This document shows, in pieces, positions 60,745 to 64,000 of a stretch of 64,000 nt of DNA (position 1 is the stretch's first letter; each line of letters starts with the position of its first letter). The notes under the pieces were generated by a model. The model was not told the origin of the DNA, ran no database searches, and was given only the letters and a program-made list of their open reading frames with translations. Source of the stretch: Inia geoffrensis (Eukaryota; Chordata; Mammalia; Artiodactyla; Iniidae); assembly GCA_036417435.1 (NCBI GenBank), contig CM070910.1:72896784-72960783 (forward strand), written 5' to 3'. The position numbers were made by a program, and so were the translations under genes.

Positions 60745-62480
60745 TATTCAGGAAAAAACGCATACGCCCTTTTTGGCCAAACAAGCAAGCCTGCAATGGA
60801 AATCCGCACTACAATGAAGTCTCACTTCCCACCGATCAAAAGGGCCGTCTGAAAAAAGTGAAAAATCCAGAGAGGCAGGACAACACATTCAGAACCGTCA
60901 GCCTTGTTATGCTGATGGGCGGGATGTAAATTGCCAACAGCCACTCTGGAGAAGTGGATGGTGTTTCCTGGAACAAAGAAAAAAACCAAGCTAGAGAGCC
61001 TAGGGCACTTCCTCTTACGGTGCTATAGATTCGGAATATTTAAATGAAAAAGACACAGCCACACCAAAGTTTAGGGCTGCTCTGTGTACGGGAATCTTGA
61101 CTATGGTACAGCTTCAATAACCCAGAAAGAAAAAAATGGATATAGAAGTTGTGGTACATCCCTACAATGGAATATCACTCAACAATGAAATCAATGGCAA
61201 CAGACCAGTAGCAGCATAATGAGTGGATTTCGTTAAGATGTTTCTAAGTGAAACAAGGCAAACAGAAAAAGAAACATCATAAGATATCACTAATACCGGG
61301 AATGTAAACACGGCTACGCATGAACTGCATTACAAAACACAACAGAGTCTCACATTTACAAAAGAAACTTATGCTTGCTTAAGGGGAAAGGAGAGTGGGG
61401 AGGCTGCATAGAACCAGAGGATGACATTAGGACAGATACCATTCCATAAGCCAAATATATATTAGACAAGACCTACTCCTTGCTCAACCAATTGGACTCA
61501 ACACCTCGTATTCAAAACCTAGGAATATTCCTGACTATGAATAAACTTAAAACCCATACATTTATAGGTCTCCATAAGAAAATCATTTGTGTACAGCAGC
61601 ATACACACAGCAGTGTAAATTAGCTAAATCCCCTTATAAAAATAAATTTGAAAAAGAAAATACAGGACTGTGAAATAGAGAGAAATTTTTAAATAAGTCC
61701 TTCAGGGCTTGTGTGGAATCTTGGATTTACCACCTCTACATCCACAGCTGTTGGAGAGATAAGACTGGACTCTTGGGGCTGATACTATTGGTGAGGGAAT
61801 GCAGACCGTTTGAGGTAATGGTGCATGGTTCCAATTCCACGGGTCCCAAATCTCCACGTTTAAGGGATTTATCCTTCAGCTAAAATATGGATGGAAATCC
61901 CAGAATATGGTCCACGAAGTGATCAGGCAAAATTTCTAAAACTCATCGCCATTTTCGCCACGTGATAATGGAGTTTGCCGTTCCAGATGCGATATTAACG
62001 TTCTCCCCACTTGGAGAGTCAGTGCCTTTGACCTGTTGTTTGGCACACTTTGCAGTTTCGGTGGAAGATGAACAGGAATAAGGAGAACCAATGAGCGGCT
62101 AACTCGATGTGTTTGGACAGGCAAATTGAACTCTGATTTCCCTACAGGAAGAAGAATTCACCGAAGGCTCAGCGTGCCATACCGGAACGAGATTAGTGCC
62201 TGAATCAATTCTTCGGGTTTGCGGTCAGCTCACAAGAAAGCGAGTTGAGAAAAGGAGATTTTTGGCACTGTAACTCACAATCCTGCAGAGTTCCAAATGA
62301 CGCCTATCATACAAAAATTTATTGAAGGAAGGCTGTGAAGAGGAATTGAACGCGACGCAGAATTGCAGAAACCAGATATCAAGTGTTCGATAAGAATTGC
62401 TCTGAAAACGTAGGAAAAGAGGCAGCAGTTCGACAGTGATGCACTTGGCCAAAAAGCACGTATACGTTTTTTCCTGAATA
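60745..62480 (+). repeat. Satellite monomer m36 (Lb-M1-R2)
   Basis: 1736 bp. L1-derived part 60792-61663. Counterpart of m18, sharing ccaattggactc and caggcaaattg. Confidence 0.95.
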
Positions 62481-64000
62481 TATTCAGGAAAAAACGCATA
62501 CGCCCTTTTTGGCCAACCAAGCAAGCCTGCAATGGAAATCCGCACTACAATGAAGTCTCACTTCCCACCGATCAAAAGGGCCGTCCGAAAAAAGTGTAAA
62601 ATCCAGAGAGGCAGGACAGGACATTCAGAACAGTCAGCCTTGTTATGCTGATGGGCGGGATGTAAATTGCCAACAGCCACTCTGGAGAAGTGGATGGTGT
62701 TTCCTGGAAAAAGAGAAAACCAAGCTAGAGAGCCTAGGGCACTTCCACTTATGGTGCTATAGATTCGGAAAATTTAAATGAAAAAGACACAGCCACACCA
62801 AAGTTTGGGGCTGCTCTGTGTACGGGAACCTTGACTATGGTACAACTTCAATAGCCCAGAAAGAGAAAAATGTATATAGAAGTTGTGGTACATCCCTACA
62901 ATGGAATATCACTCAACAATGAAATCAATGGCAACAGACCAGTAGCAGCATAATGAGTGGATTTAGTTACTATGATTCTAAGTGAAATAAGGCACACAGA
63001 AAAAGAAACATCATAAGATATCACTAATACCGGGAATGTAAACACGGCTACGCATGAACTGCATTACAAAACACAACGGAGTCTCACATTTACAAAAGAA
63101 ACTTATGCTTGCTTAAGGGGAAAGGAGAGTGGGGAGGCTGCATAGAACCAGAGGTTGACATTAGGACAGATACCATTCCATAAGCCAAATGTATTTTAGA
63201 CAAGACCTACTCCTTGCTCAACCATATGGACTCAACACCCAGTATTCAAAACCTAGGAATATACCTGACTATGAATAAACTTAAAACCCATACATTTATA
63301 GGTATCCATAAGAAAATCATTTGTGTACAGCGGCGTGCACACAGCAGTGTAAAGAAGATAAATCTCCTTATAAAAATAAATTTGAAAAAGAAAACACAAG
63401 GACTGTGAAATAGAGAGAAATTCTTAAATAAGTCCTTCAGGGCTTGTAAGGAATCTTGTATTTACCAGCTCTACATCCACAGCTGTGTGAAAGATAAGAC
63501 TGGACACTTGGGGCTGATACTATTGGTGAGGGAATGCAGACCGTTTGAGGTAATGGTGCATGGTTCCAATTCCACGGGTCCCAAATCTCCACGTTTCAGG
63601 GATTTATCCTTCAGCTAAAATATGCATGGAAAACCCCGAATATGGTCCACGAAGTGATCAGGCAAAATTTCTAAAACTCATCACCATTTTCGCCCCGAGA
63701 TAATGGAGTTTGCCGTTCCAGATGCGATATTAACGTTCTCCCCACTTGGAGAGTCAGTGCCTTTGACCTGTTGTTTGGCACACTTTGCAATTTCGGTGGA
63801 AGATGAACAGGAATAAGGAGAACAAATGAGCGGCTAACTCGATGTGTTCGGACAGGCACATTGAACTCTGATTTCCCTACAGGAAGAAGAATTCACCGAA
63901 GGCTCAGCGTGCCATACCGGAACGAGATTAGTGCCTGAATCAATTCTTCGGGTTTGCGGTCAGCTCACAAGAAAGCGAGTTGAGAAAAGGAGATTTTTGG
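62481..64000 (+). repeat. Satellite monomer m37 (Lc-M2-R2), cut by the window end
   Basis: 1520 bp visible. L1-derived part 62528-63397. Counterpart of m19, sharing cgccccgagataatgg. The closing palindrome is outside the window, so the array continues beyond it. Confidence 0.95.

Larger units (their letters stand above)
1..64000 (+). repeat. Tandem satellite array, monomer about 1737 bp, probable common cetacean satellite
   Basis: The same unit recurs head to tail from the first base to the last, always in the same orientation. Spacing between palindrome centres is 1730, 1735, 1736, 1737 or 1738 bp; the differences come from single-base run-length changes and one 6-bp deletion. No unique sequence interrupts the array. 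About half of each unit is an L1 3' end resembling the cetartiodactyl L1 3'UTR, and the unit length fits the common cetacean satellite as I remember it. The cetacean assignment is inference from family knowledge; the tandem structure is seen directly. Arrays of this kind are normally heterochromatic and may be centromeric, which the sequence alone does not show. Confidence 0.95.
45129..64000 (+). repeat. Partial higher-order repeat, copy C (m27-m37)
   Basis: This is a second copy of the 18-mer, truncated by the window end after 10 monomers and part of the 11th. Monomer order and private variants follow m9-m19 exactly. Reading the two copies side by side I noticed essentially no base differences, far fewer than between neighbouring monomers of different type. 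This is the usual signature of a recently amplified HOR. Confidence 0.92.

Noticed and set aside
1..64000. A CENP-B box in the satellite
   Set aside because: I looked for the essential TTCG----A--CGGG pattern and its complement in the monomer by eye and found none with all core bases. A computed search of every monomer would be needed to be certain.
1..64000. A CRISPR array or another prokaryotic repeat locus
   Set aside because: The regularly spaced inverted repeats invite the idea, but the spacing is 1.74 kb, the spacers are copies of one another, and half of each unit is a mammalian L1.
1..64000. Tandem identity as an assembly artefact
   Set aside because: Each monomer has private variants in a consistent HOR order, and copies A and B differ in structure, which simple duplication of reads would not produce. 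Long reads would still be the proper test.

Overview
The whole window is one tandem satellite array: 36 consecutive complete or nearly complete monomers plus a partial 37th, with no host gene, RNA gene or unique sequence. Monomers are 1730-1738 bp, most often 1737 bp. I divide them at the centre of a palindrome of about 72 bp that recurs at every junction. About the first half of each monomer is a decayed LINE-1 3' end on the + strand: the ORF2 C-terminal coding region, then the 3'UTR with an AATAAA signal and an A-rich tail. The second half, about 780 bp, I do not recognise.

The cetartiodactyl-like L1 tail fused into a repeat of about 1.74 kb points to the common cetacean heterochromatic satellite. 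From memory, repeats near 1.75 kb are typical of baleen whales and some toothed whales, and a form near 1.58 kb of delphinoids; an L1 origin of cetacean satellites has been reported. Cetacean is therefore likely and a baleen whale plausible, but nothing here fixes the species. Every open frame reported by a permissive ORF search is short, starts at GTG or TTG in the cases I checked, or reads through the L1 fossil or the palindrome. I call no protein-coding genes.

Layout. Monomers are numbered m1-m37. Left-half types: La (tgtagtctcacttcgcacc), Lb (gtctgaaaaaagtg), Lc (gtccgaaaaaagtg with aacagtcagcc) and Ld (ccaatcaaaagggccctccg). Middle types inside the L1 part: M1 (ttcaataacccag, cgttaagatgtttc) and M2 (ttcaatagccc, agttacgatgattc or close). 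Right-half types: R1 (gacctcttttttggcacag), R2 (gacctgttgtttggcacac) and R3 (gacctcttgtttggcacag). These types are ordered into a higher-order repeat (HOR) of 18 monomers and 31,246 bp. One full copy is 13883-45128 (m9-m26). A second copy starts at 45129 and runs off the window (m27-m37). An upstream, structurally different copy occupies 1-13882 (m1-m8).

Inside the 18-mer are nested tandem duplications: a dimer of 3467 bp (m10-m11, m12-m13) and a tetramer of 6945 bp (m14-m17, m18-m21). M1 and M2 alternate strictly from m10 to m22, which suggests an older AB dimer. The upstream copy goes straight from an m13-like monomer (m3) to an m22-like one (m4), so it lacks the two tetramers (13,890 bp). 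Several monomers (m1, m2, m7, m20, m21) are mosaics of types.

The most interesting features are the palindromes. They form an inverted repeat with no spacer at every monomer boundary, perfect over 72-74 bp in many copies. In one class a change in one arm is matched by a compensating change in the other.
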